Of a DNA stretch of 64,000 nucleotides, positions 42,093 to 49,817 are shown piece by piece. Below the pieces are notes generated by a model. That model was not told the DNA's origin, searched no databases, and saw nothing but the letters and a program-made list of their open reading frames with translations. The stretch is from NCBI GenBank assembly GCA_965200095.1, contig OZ241350.1, positions 1,984,001 through 2,048,000 on the forward strand, written 5' to 3'. The DNA comes from JANQOH01 sp965200095 (lineage in GTDB: Bacteria > Pseudomonadota > Alphaproteobacteria > UBA7887). How positions within the stretch are numbered: the stretch's first letter is position 1; each line of letters opens with the position of its first letter. The position numbers and the translations under genes are program-made.

Positions 42093-44513
42093 ATGAACGA
42101 CATTGCAGCGTTGCGGGACGCGCCGGGCGAGATCGCCGACTGGCCCGACGCGCGCGTCCGGTCGGTCGTGCTGGCGGCGGACTCCGCGACGCTCATCGCC
42201 GCGGCAGCCGCGCTGCGCGACGCGGGACACGGCAACGCTGTGTCCTATTCGCGCAAGGTCTTCATCCCGTTGACGAAATTGTGCCGCGATGTTTGCCATT
42301 ACTGCACCTTCGCGGAAACGCCGAGGGCCGGGCCGGCCTACCTGAACGCGGACGAGGTGCTGGCGATCGCCCGGGCGGGAGAACGCGCCGGCTGCCGCGA
42401 GGCGCTGTTCACCCTGGGCGACCGGCCGGAGGCGCGCTACCCGGCGGCGCGGCGCGCGCTCGAGGCGCTTGGACACGACTCCACCCTGTCCTGGCTCGCC
42501 GAGGCGTGCTCGCTGGTTCTCCGCGAGACATCGCTGCTGCCGCACGTCAATCCCGGCGTCATGGACGCCGACGAGGTCGCGGCGCTGCGCAAGGTTTCGG
42601 CAAGCCAGGGGCTGATGCTGGAAAGCGCCGCCGATCGGCTTTGCGAACGGGGCGGACCGCATTACGGCTCGCCCGACAAGCGCCCCGCGGTGCGCCTCGC
42701 CACCATCGCCGCGGCGGGGGAAGCGCGGGTTCCCTTCACCTCCGGGCTCCTGATCGGCATCGGCGAGACCCGCGCCGAGCGCGTCGACACCCTGCTGGCG
42801 CTGCGCCGCGCGCACCGGGAAGGCGGGCATATCCAGGAAGTGATCGTCCAGAATTTCCGCGCCAAACCCGGCACGCGCATGGCCGGCGCGCCGGAACCGG
42901 ATTTCGACGACCTTCTCTGGACCGTCGCCGCTGCGCGGGTTGCGCTCGGCGCCCGCGCCAACATCCAGGCGCCGCCCAATCTGAGCGCCGGCGCCTGGCA
43001 TCGCCTTCTCGCCGCCGGCCTTAACGACTGGGGCGGCGTCTCGCCCGTCACCCCCGACCATGTGAACCCCGAAGCGCCGTGGCCGCACCTCGCCGAACTC
43101 GCGGCGCGAACCGGGAGCGCCGGGTTCCGGCTGGTCGAACGGCTCGCGGTCTATCCCGAGTGGGCGAGCGACCCCGACCGCTGGTTGGACCCGGCGCTGG
43201 CCCCGCGTGTCGTCAGGGGATCGGACTCGCAGGGGTTCGCGCGCGTCGACGCGTGGTCGCCGGGCAAACCGGGCGCGCCGGACCCCGCCGACCTCCCGAA
43301 CCTGCCGGCCCTCGCCGCCGTCTCCCCCGCCATCGCGCGGCTATGCGACCGACCCGGCGACTACAGCGCCGGCGATATCGAGCGGCTGTTTTCCGCACGC
43401 GGGCCGGACTACCGCGCCGTCTGCGCCGCCGCGGACGCGCTGCGGCGCGATACCGTCGGCGACCGCGTCGCCTATGTCGTCAACCGCAACATCAACTACA
43501 CCAACATCTGCTACTTCAAATGCCGGTTCTGCGCGTTCTCGAAGGGCCGCCTCTCGGACGGGCTCCGGGGCGCGCCCTACGATCTGGCGCTCGGGGAAGT
43601 GGTGCGCCGCGCCCGCGAAGCCTGGCGGCGCGGCGCGACCGAAGTTTGTATGCAGGGCGGCATTCATCCCGACTATGACGGCGACACCTATGTGGGCCTG
43701 GTGCGCGCCGTGAAAGCGGCTCTGCCGGACATGCACGTCCACGCCTTCTCGCCGCTCGAAATCGCGCAGGGCGCGGAGACGTCCGGACTCGCCGTGCCGG
43801 AATTCCTTGCGCAGCTGCGCGACGCGGGCCTCGGGACCCTGCCGGGGACGGCGGCGGAAATCCTCGACGACGAGGTGCGCGCCGTGCTGTGCCCCGACAA
43901 GATCGACACCGGAGGATGGCTGTCGGTCATGCGCCATGCCCATGCGCTCGGGTTGCGCAGCACGGCGACCGTCATGTTCGGCCACATGGAAACGCCGGCG
44001 TCGTGGGCGCGCCACCTGCTGCGCCTGCGCGCGTTGCAGGCCGAAACCGGCGGTTTCACCGAGTTCGTCCCCCTGCCTTTCGTCCACATGACCGCGCCGA
44101 TCTATCTCCAGGGGCGCGCGCGCAAGGGGCCGACCTTCCGCGAGGCGGTGCTGATGCACGCGGTCGGGCGGCTCGCGCTGCACCCGCTTTTCGTCAATGT
44201 CCAGGCGTCCTGGGTCAAGATGGGGCCGCAAGGGATCGGCGCCTGCCTCGCCGCCGGCGCCAACGACCTCGGCGGAACGCTGATGAACGAGAGCATCTCG
44301 CGCGCCGCCGGCACCGAGCACGGCCAGGAAATGCCGCCGGAACGTATGGAGCGCGCGATTCTGGAGGCCGGACGCGAGCCGCGCCAGCGGACCACGCTCT
44401 ACGGCGATGCGCCGCGCGAGCGGCGCGCGCTTTCCCGCAACCCGGCGCCGCTCGCGCCCGCGGCGCAGACGCCGCCGGCCCAGCGCGCGCGCCCCGCCCG
44501 AAAGATCGCCTGA
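42093..44513 (+). CDS. fbiC: 7,8-didemethyl-8-hydroxy-5-deazariboflavin (FO) synthase, fused CofG-CofH
   Basis: The 806-residue fusion contains two radical SAM domains. The N-terminal CofG half has the [4Fe-4S] motif Cys64-x3-Cys68-x2-Cys71 in KLCRDVCHYCTF. The C-terminal CofH half has Cys473, Cys477 and Cys480 in NICYFKCRFCAFSKG. Other typical blocks are MDADEVAALRKVSASQGLMLE, GIGETRAERVDTL, VCMQGGIHPDYDGDTY and the CofH end SISRAAGTEHGQEMPPE. It makes FO from tyrosine and the flavin precursor 5-amino-6-ribitylaminouracil. This fused arrangement matches actinobacterial FbiC. Three bases precede npdG. All six cluster cysteines are present. Confidence 0.96.
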   Translation: MNDIAALRDAPGEIADWPDARVRSVVLAADSATLIAAAAALRDAGHGNAVSYSRKVFIPLTKLCRDVCHYCTFAETPRAGPAYLNADEVLAIARAGERAGCREALFTLGDRPEARYPAARRALEALGHDSTLSWLAEACSLVLRETSLLPHVNPGVMDADEVAALRKVSASQGLMLESAADRLCERGGPHYGSPDKRPAVRLATIAAAGEARVPFTSGLLIGIGETRAERVDTLLALRRAHREGGHIQEVIVQNFRAKPGTRMAGAPEPDFDDLLWTVAAARVALGARANIQAPPNLSAGAWHRLLAAGLNDWGGVSPVTPDHVNPEAPWPHLAELAARTGSAGFRLVERLAVYPEWASDPDRWLDPALAPRVVRGSDSQGFARVDAWSPGKPGAPDPADLPNLPALAAVSPAIARLCDRPGDYSAGDIERLFSARGPDYRAVCAAADALRRDTVGDRVAYVVNRNINYTNICYFKCRFCAFSKGRLSDGLRGAPYDLALGEVVRRAREAWRRGATEVCMQGGIHPDYDGDTYVGLVRAVKAALPDMHVHAFSPLEIAQGAETSGLAVPEFLAQLRDAGLGTLPGTAAEILDDEVRAVLCPDKIDTGGWLSVMRHAHALGLRSTATVMFGHMETPASWARHLLRLRALQAETGGFTEFVPLPFVHMTAPIYLQGRARKGPTFREAVLMHAVGRLALHPLFVNVQASWVKMGPQGIGACLAAGANDLGGTLMNESISRAAGTEHGQEMPPERMERAILEAGREPRQRTTLYGDAPRERRALSRNPAPLAPAAQTPPAQRARPARKIA

Positions 44514-44516
44514 GCG

Positions 44517-45185
44517 ATGGATATCGCGGTTCTCGGCGGAACCGGGGCCGAGGGCGGCGGCCTCGCGCTGCGTTTCGCCCATGCCGGACATCGTGTCGTC
44601 ATCGGCTCGCGCGACTCCGCCCGCGCCGCCGCGGCGGCCACGCGAATCGAAGGGAAATTGGGCGGGAGATCGGGCCCGCCCGCGGTTTCGGGAGCCGGCA
44701 ACGAAGACGCCGCAAGGCGCGCCGAATTGATTGTGCTCACCGTTCCCTACGCCGCCCAGCGCGCCACCGCGCACGCTGCGGCGGAGGCGCTTGCCGGAAA
44801 GATACTCGTCGACGCCACGGTCCCGTTGACGCCGCCGCAGGTCGCCCGCGTGCAGCTGCCCGAGGGCGGTTCGGCGGTCGCCCGGCTCCAGGCCGAACTC
44901 GGCGAGTCGGTGCGCGTCGTCTCGGCCTTCCAGAACGTGTCCGCGCACCGTCTGAGCGAACTCGACCGTGACGTAGATTGCGACGTGCTGGTATGCGGCG
45001 ACGATGCGGACGCGCGCGAGACTGTCGTGCGCCTCGCCGCCTCGATCGGCTTGCGGGCGTGGCACGCCGGGCCGCTGGCGAACTCGGCGGTCGCCGAGGG
45101 GCTGACATCGGTGCTGATTTCGATCAACCGCCGCTACAAGGCGCGGAGCGCGGGGATCCGCATCGCCGGTGTCGGCGACGGCTGA
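44517..45185 (+). CDS. npdG: F420-dependent NADP reductase (NADPH:F420 oxidoreductase, NpdG type)
   Basis: The 222-residue Rossmann protein starts MDIAVLGGTGAEGGGLALRFA and has VIGSRD (NADP-binding), LTVPYAA, ILVDATVPL, VSAFQNVSAHRL and CDVLVCGDDADA. The late GPLANSAVAEGLTSVLI block is also typical. It transfers hydride between NADPH and F420. Position directly after the FO synthase (3 bases) and overlapping cofE by 17 bases makes the identification firm. It also supports F420 being used for reductions in the host. Confidence 0.93.
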   Translation: MDIAVLGGTGAEGGGLALRFAHAGHRVVIGSRDSARAAAAATRIEGKLGGRSGPPAVSGAGNEDAARRAELIVLTVPYAAQRATAHAAAEALAGKILVDATVPLTPPQVARVQLPEGGSAVARLQAELGESVRVVSAFQNVSAHRLSELDRDVDCDVLVCGDDADARETVVRLAASIGLRAWHAGPLANSAVAEGLTSVLISINRRYKARSAGIRIAGVGDG

Positions 45186-45957
45186 CCCGGCGGCCGCGAC
45201 GCGGCCCGCGCGCCTCACGCTTACGGGCCTCGCGGGCGTTCCGCCGGTCGCGCCGGGCGACGACCTCGCGGCGCTCGCCGTCGACGCGGCGCGCGCTTCC
45301 GGCGTTTCCTTCGAGGACGGCGACGCGCTCGTCGTCGCACAGAAGATCGTGTCCAAGTCCGAAGGGCGCCTCGTGCCCCTCGGCGCCGTGTCTCCCGGCC
45401 CCCGGGCCCGGGACCTCGCTGCGAAGGCGGACAAGGATCCGCGTCTCGTCGAGCTCGTTCTGTCCGAATCGCGGTCGGTGCTCCGCTGCCGGCCGGGTCT
45501 GTTGATCGTCGTTCATCGCTCGGGCGCCATCCTGGCGAACGCCGGCATCGACGCCTCGAACGTCGCCGACGGCGCAGTGCTTCTCTGGCCCGAGGACGCC
45601 GACGCCTCGGCGACGCGGCTGCGCAGGGCGTTTCGCCGACGGCTCGGCGTCGATGTCGCGGTCGTCGTCAATGACAGCGTCGGGCGGCCGTGGCGCATGG
45701 GAACGGTGGGCCTTGCGATCGGCGTTGCCGGGATGCCGGGCCTCGTTGACCTCCGCGGGCGCCGGGACCTTTACGGCCGGCCGCTCCAGGTCAGCGAAGT
45801 CGCGCTCGCCGACGAACTCGCCGCAGCGGCTTCGCTGGCGATGGGACAAGCGGACGAAGGCCGCCCTATGGTCCTAGCGCGGGGGGTTCCCTATTCGCGG
45901 CGCGAGGGCAGCGCGACGGAACTGCCGCGCCCGGCGGAACAGGATCTGTTTCGCTGA
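45169..45957 (+). CDS. cofE: coenzyme F420-0:L-glutamate ligase (CofE)
   Basis: GTG at 45169, inside the npdG end, gives 262 residues. Conserved blocks are LTGLAGVPPVAPGDDLAAL, DGDALVVAQKIVSKSEGRLV, RSVLRCRPGLLIVVHRSGAILANAGIDASNV, VAVVVNDSVGRPWRMGTVG and LVDLRGRRDLYGRPLQ. CofE adds L-glutamates to F420-0 using GTP. It lacks the C-terminal nitroreductase-like FMN domain of mycobacterial FbiB. CofC/CofD, needed for F420-0 itself, are not in this window. Confidence 0.94.
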   Translation: MSATADPAAATRPARLTLTGLAGVPPVAPGDDLAALAVDAARASGVSFEDGDALVVAQKIVSKSEGRLVPLGAVSPGPRARDLAAKADKDPRLVELVLSESRSVLRCRPGLLIVVHRSGAILANAGIDASNVADGAVLLWPEDADASATRLRRAFRRRLGVDVAVVVNDSVGRPWRMGTVGLAIGVAGMPGLVDLRGRRDLYGRPLQVSEVALADELAAAASLAMGQADEGRPMVLARGVPYSRREGSATELPRPAEQDLFR

Positions 45958-46037
45958 ACCGGCGCCGCCGGGAATCGAGCCTTCCATGTCGCGCGGTTCC
46001 CGCCGGCGTCGTTTTTCCCGCGGGCGTAACTTTAGCT

Positions 46038-46066
46038 TTGACAAGCTTGCGGCGGGTCTGCAAGGT
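46038..46066 (+). promoter_or_regulatory. possible promoter of the MucR-like gene
   Basis: A perfect TTGACA (46038-46043) is followed after 17 bases by CAAGGT, a poor -10. The stretch upstream (46014-46043) is AT-richer than the surroundings, as expected for a promoter or MucR autoregulatory site. The gene's ribosome site GGAGG (46086-46090) lies 8 bases before the ATG. Confidence 0.3.
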
Positions 46067-46098
46067 TGCCCGCGCGCAATCTTATGGAGGGTTGAAGA

Positions 46099-46650
46099 AT
46101 GGTCGCAATAGATAGCGGTTCCTCGCGCCAGGATGGCGGAGAAACGCTTGTTGGAATGGCGGCGGGCATCGTATCGGCCTATGTCGCCAACAATGCGCTG
46201 CCGATGGCGCAAGTCCCGGAACTGATCCAGTCGGTCGTCCGCTCGTTGTCCGAGGCGGAAAGCGTTCCGGCCGCCGCGGAAACGTCGGCCGTCGCGCCGG
46301 CGCCCGCGCCGGAAGCGCCGCCCCCGGCGCCCGTCGCCGCTCCGGAGCCCCCGGCCGCCCCGCCGCCCGCGCCCGAGGCGGCGGCGCCCGCACAGCCGGC
46401 GGAAGCCCCCAGCCCCGCGGTTTCGGTCGATCAGTCGATCATCGGGGATTTCCTGATCTGCCTCGAATGCGGCTTGCAGTTCAAGACGCTCAAAAGGCAC
46501 CTTCGCACCGCCCATGGCTTGTCGCCCGACGAGTACCGGGCGAAGTGGAACCTCTCCGACGATTATCCGATGGTCGCCCCGAACTATGCGCAGCGGCGTT
46601 CGGACTTCGCCAAGAAGATCGGCCTGGGCCGCAAGCGCGCGGACGCCTGA
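46099..46650 (+). CDS. MucR/Ros family zinc-finger transcriptional regulator
   Basis: The 183-residue protein has the prokaryotic zinc finger Cys121-x2-Cys124-x9-His134-x4-His139 in CLECGLQFKTLKRHLRTAH. HGLSPDEYRAKWNLSDDYPMVAPNYA and the basic tail KKIGLGRKRA follow, all diagnostic for MucR. MucR proteins are H-NS-like global repressors of exopolysaccharide, motility and cell-cycle genes in alphaproteobacteria. The N-terminal oligomerisation region (ETLVGMAAGIVSAYVANNAL) is separated from the finger by an Ala/Pro-rich linker of about 50 residues, which makes the protein longer than the usual 140-150. Confidence 0.95.
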   Translation: MVAIDSGSSRQDGGETLVGMAAGIVSAYVANNALPMAQVPELIQSVVRSLSEAESVPAAAETSAVAPAPAPEAPPPAPVAAPEPPAAPPPAPEAAAPAQPAEAPSPAVSVDQSIIGDFLICLECGLQFKTLKRHLRTAHGLSPDEYRAKWNLSDDYPMVAPNYAQRRSDFAKKIGLGRKRADA

Positions 46651-46660
46651 GGGGATGCAG

Positions 46661-46678
46661 GGCGGCCTGCGGGCCGCC
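46661..46678. terminator. bidirectional terminator-like hairpin between mucR-like and DUF177 genes
   Basis: GGCGGCC (46661-46667), loop TGCG, GGCCGCC (46672-46678) form a perfect 7-bp hairpin in the 27-base gap between two convergent genes, touching the DUF177 stop. There is no T tract, so it may act with Rho or as a stabilising 3' hairpin. Confidence 0.5.
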
Positions 46679-47223
46679 TAACCCGAAGCGCCGGGCCGGC
46701 GGGGGCGCAGCGTCTCCAGAACCGCGAAGGGGCTCCGGCCTCGCGACTCGTCCTTCGGCGCGGAGAGCGAGGCGCCCGGCGCGCGCGGCCAGGGGTCGAG
46801 AGAGAGACCGAGGTGCTGCGCCAGCAGTTCGCCGAGGTCGACGACCCCGTTCCCGATCCGTTCGGGAGGGTCGACGACGCCCGGCGGCGCGACATCGACC
46901 GAGGCTGCCTCCTCCCCTTCCGCGTATTCGACGACCAGACCGGACTCCCGGCAACGCGCCGGCGTCGGTCGCAGGGTGACGACGCAGGTCTGGACGACAT
47001 CGGCCTCGAAGTCGAAATCGACGCGAATCACGGGCCCGGATCCGTCGCGCGCCGGAGCACGGCGAAGCCGGACGGAACCCGCCAGGCGGTCGAGCGAGAC
47101 CAGGTCGAAACGCTGCGCGAGCGCGCGGCGCTCCGCCGCCGACGCGACGATATCGACCGTCACCGGTCGTTCTCCGACCGACGCCGCGGCGATTTCTCGC
47201 GACAGTTCGGGGCGAGAGCTCAC
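46678..47223 (-). CDS. DUF177 (YceD-like) protein
   Basis: GTG at 47223 overlaps the upstream stop (GTGA) and gives 181 residues starting SSRPELSREI. The core VRVDFDFEADVVQTCVVTLRP contains the DUF177 CxxT-like segment with its usual QTC motif. A later DLGELLAQHLGLSLDPWPRAPG is the conserved YceD helix and end. DUF177 proteins are implicated in 23S rRNA or large ribosomal subunit processing and are usually followed by rpmF-plsX-fabH; none of these follows here. Coupled to the cytochrome bc1 chaperone gene. Confidence 0.88.
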   Translation of the reverse strand: MSSRPELSREIAAASVGERPVTVDIVASAAERRALAQRFDLVSLDRLAGSVRLRRAPARDGSGPVIRVDFDFEADVVQTCVVTLRPTPARCRESGLVVEYAEGEEAASVDVAPPGVVDPPERIGNGVVDLGELLAQHLGLSLDPWPRAPGASLSAPKDESRGRSPFAVLETLRPRRPGASG

Positions 47224-47729
47224 GGCGGCGGCGGGAATGCGGCGTCCGGCGCCGACGCGAGCGCGGAATCGGCATTGCGGACATAAGCGCAAAGGCTTTC
47301 GGGCGCGGCGCCGCCGCCGAGGAGATTGCGCCCCAGCGCGGCGCGCAAACTCTCGTCTCCATCGGCGTCGAGCGCCTCGTCGTAAGCCGCCGCGCGCCCG
47401 TAGAACGCGCGCGCCATCGCCTTGATCCGCCGCGGCACGCCCAGATCGCCGACGCCCATTTCGCGAAGGGTCCTGTCCATGTCGTCGAACGCGGCGTCGA
47501 AAAGCGCTTGCGCGATTGCCCGCCCCCGCTCTCCCTCGCGCCGAAAGCGGCGGACGAGCAGGAACACGTGCAGCATCAGCAGGTCGAAGCGTCCGTCGAA
47601 GGTATCGGGAACGCCGGCCCGATAGAATTCCGGCGCCCGCGCCTGAGCGACGGCCCGGGCGTAGAGGCGCAGCGCCGCCGCTTCGGCTTCGCGGCGCTCC
47701 CGGCGTCGCGCCTTCAGACGGGCGAACAT
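47220..47729 (-). CDS. ubiquinol-cytochrome c chaperone family protein (CBP3-like)
   Basis: ATG at 47729 gives 169 residues. AVAQARAPEFYRAGVPDTFDGRFDLLMLHVFLLVRR is the hallmark of the Ubiq_cyt_C_chap family, followed by FDDMDRTLREMGVGDLGVPRRIKAMARAFYGR. The family helps cytochrome b maturation for complex III in mitochondria and alphaproteobacteria. It is coupled to DUF177 (GTGA overlap) and divergent from bamE; this three-gene order is conserved in the class. Confidence 0.93.
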   Translation of the reverse strand: MFARLKARRRERREAEAAALRLYARAVAQARAPEFYRAGVPDTFDGRFDLLMLHVFLLVRRFRREGERGRAIAQALFDAAFDDMDRTLREMGVGDLGVPRRIKAMARAFYGRAAAYDEALDADGDESLRAALGRNLLGGGAAPESLCAYVRNADSALASAPDAAFPPPP

Positions 47730-47807
47730 ATGCGCGCCTTGACGGGGCCGCGATACAGGCCACAATGGAACCCGTCGCCAGCGTTCACGAAATGCGAGCC
47801 AAGCGCC

Positions 47808-48239
47808 ATGTCGTCGGGCTGCCGGATCCTCGTCCTGTTCATCGCCGCCGCCGCGCTTTCCTCATGCGAGGGGCGGATCGACGCGCGCGGTTTCGTCCCC
47901 ATCCCGGACACGCTGGCCGAGATACAACCCGGCGTGCAGGACAAGCTCGACATCGCGGACCTTCTCGGCACGCCTTCGGCGGTCGCGAGTTTCGATGACG
48001 ATACCTGGTATTACATAAGCCAGCAAACCCGGAATTTCGCCTTCTTCAAGCCCGAGGTCCTCGAGCAGCGGGTCCTCGCCATCCGCTTCGGCAACGATGA
48101 CAAGGTCGAATCGACCGAAGCCTACACGCTTGCGGACGGCGCCGCTGTCGAGCCGGTCGACCGGACGACTCCCACGGCCGGCAACGAATTGTCCCTTCTG
48201 CAACAATTGTTCGGCAATATCGGGCGATTCTCGCGCTGA
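47808..48239 (+). CDS. bamE: outer membrane protein assembly factor BamE (SmpA/OmlA)
   Basis: ATG at 47808 gives 143 residues with a lipoprotein signal ending LSSC. The BamE core follows: IQPGVQDKLDIADLLGTPSAVASFDDDTWYYISQQTRNFAFFKPEV in overlapping blocks, then RVLAIRFGNDDKV. BamE is a small lipoprotein of the BAM complex that inserts outer-membrane beta-barrels. It is divergent from the bc1 chaperone gene and 36 bases ahead of the acyl-CoA ligase gene. Normal length. Confidence 0.92.
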   Translation: MSSGCRILVLFIAAAALSSCEGRIDARGFVPIPDTLAEIQPGVQDKLDIADLLGTPSAVASFDDDTWYYISQQTRNFAFFKPEVLEQRVLAIRFGNDDKVESTEAYTLADGAAVEPVDRTTPTAGNELSLLQQLFGNIGRFSR

Positions 48240-48275
48240 GCCGCCGGCGCGGGCGGGCGCGACCGGAGGCGAGGC

Positions 48276-49817
48276 ATGAACATCGCGCTGTGGCTGGAGC
48301 GGACAGCGCATCGCCGTCCCCGCGCCCCCGCCCTTTTGCGCGGCGGGGAAACGCTTCGCGACTATGGCGGTTTCGCCGCCGACGCCGGCGCGCTGGCGGC
48401 CGGGCTGCGGACGCGCCACGGCGTCGCCCCGGGCGACCGCGTCGGTCTGTACATGCCGAATTCCGGGGCGTATCTCGTAGCGATGCAGGCGGCGTGGCGG
48501 GCCGGCGCCGCCGTGTTGCCGATCGACGCGAAACTGCATCCCCGCGAAGCGGAATGGATCCTCGACGACGCCGGGTGCGATCTGCTCTTCGTCCGCGCCG
48601 CCGACCGGGAGCGTTTCGCCGGCCGCCGCGGCGCCTTCGATACGATCGCCGTCGACGGCCCGGAATTCGCGGCGCTCCTCGACCTTGCCCCCCTCCCCGC
48701 GCCCCATTCCCGCCGCGCCGAAGACCTCGCGTGGCTGTTCTACACGTCGGGCACGACGGGCCGTCCCAAGGGGGTGATGCTCGGCCACGGGAACCTCGCG
48801 GCGATGGCCATGTGCTATTTCGCCGACGTGGACTCTCTCGCGCCCGACGATGCGATGCTCTACGCCGCGCCCCTTTCGCACGCCGCAGGGTTCTATGCTC
48901 TTCCCGCGATCCGCGCCGGCGCGGCGCATATCGCGCCGCCCTCGGGCGGTTTCGACCCCGGCGAGGTCCTCGACATCGCGCAAGCGCACGGCAAGGCATC
49001 GTTCTTCGCCGCGCCGACGATGCTGCGCCGTCTGGTAGGGGAAGCGCGGCGCCGCGGCGCGCGCGGCGCAGGCATCGGGACCATCGTCTACGGCGGCGGG
49101 CCCATGTATCTCGCCGACATCCTCGAAGCCATGGACACCCTCGAGTGCCGCTTCGCGCAAATCTACGGTCAGGGCGAAACGCCGATGTGCATCGCCGCCT
49201 TCGGCGCCCGCGAGCACGCCGAACGGAGCGCGCCGCGTTACCGCGAACGCCTCGCTTCGGTCGGCGCCGCCCAGAGCACGGTCGAAATCCGCATCGCCGG
49301 CGCCGACGGCGCGCCGTTGCCGCCGGGGACGTCCGGCGAGATCGAAGTGCGCGGGCCGTCGGTCATGCTCGGCTACTGGAAGCGACCGCAAGCAACGGCG
49401 GAAGCCGTCCGCGACGGCTGGTTGCGCACCGGGGACATCGGCGCGCTCGACGAAGACGGATATCTGACTCTGCATGACCGCTCGAAGGACATGATCGTGT
49501 CCGGCGGCGCCAACGTCTATCCGCGCGAGGTGGAGGAAGTGCTGCTGACCCACGGAGACGTGGCGGAGGCCGCTGTCGTCGGCCGGCCCCACCGCGACTG
49601 GGGCGAGGAAGTCGTCGCCTTCGTCGTTCCCGCGCCGGGAGCGCGCCTCGACGAGCGCGCGCTCGACGCGCTGTGCCTCGACAACATTGCGCGCTTCAAG
49701 CGCCCCCGCGCCTATTTCGCGCTGGACGCGCTGCCCAGGAACCACTACGGCAAGGCGCTCAAGACCGAGCTGCGCCGGCGGCTCGCCGGCGCGCAACAAG
49801 GAGACCCACGACCATGA
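48276..49817 (+). CDS. AMP-dependent acyl-CoA synthetase/ligase
   Basis: The 513-residue ANL-superfamily enzyme shows the P-loop LFYTSGTTGRPKGVML, IYGQGETPMCIA (adenine pocket), GYWKRPQATAEAVRDGWLRTGDIG, DRSKDMIVSGGANVYPREVE (hinge) and the C-terminal catalytic Lys in PRNHYGKALK. It activates a carboxylic acid to acyl-AMP then acyl-CoA; malonate, aromatic or medium-chain acids are possible. It overlaps the following aminotransferase by 4 bases (ATGA), hinting at metabolism of an amino-acid-derived acid. Motifs are intact. Confidence 0.92.
   Translation: MNIALWLERTAHRRPRAPALLRGGETLRDYGGFAADAGALAAGLRTRHGVAPGDRVGLYMPNSGAYLVAMQAAWRAGAAVLPIDAKLHPREAEWILDDAGCDLLFVRAADRERFAGRRGAFDTIAVDGPEFAALLDLAPLPAPHSRRAEDLAWLFYTSGTTGRPKGVMLGHGNLAAMAMCYFADVDSLAPDDAMLYAAPLSHAAGFYALPAIRAGAAHIAPPSGGFDPGEVLDIAQAHGKASFFAAPTMLRRLVGEARRRGARGAGIGTIVYGGGPMYLADILEAMDTLECRFAQIYGQGETPMCIAAFGAREHAERSAPRYRERLASVGAAQSTVEIRIAGADGAPLPPGTSGEIEVRGPSVMLGYWKRPQATAEAVRDGWLRTGDIGALDEDGYLTLHDRSKDMIVSGGANVYPREVEEVLLTHGDVAEAAVVGRPHRDWGEEVVAFVVPAPGARLDERALDALCLDNIARFKRPRAYFALDALPRNHYGKALKTELRRRLAGAQQGDPRP

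Noticed and set aside
38406..43088. Very long open frame on the minus strand opposite ppiD, trpE and the FO synthase gene
   Set aside because: It is antisense to three clearly conserved genes and its translation is Arg/Gly/Ala-rich without recognisable domains; it arises from GC-rich codon use.
43341..45434. Long minus-strand open frame opposite the CofH half, npdG and cofE
   Set aside because: Antisense shadow of conserved F420 genes; no domain motifs or ribosome site.
46661..46678. Considered as a MucR operator palindrome
   Set aside because: It lies downstream of the gene between two convergent stops and is GC-only, fitting a 3' hairpin rather than the AT-rich sites MucR binds.
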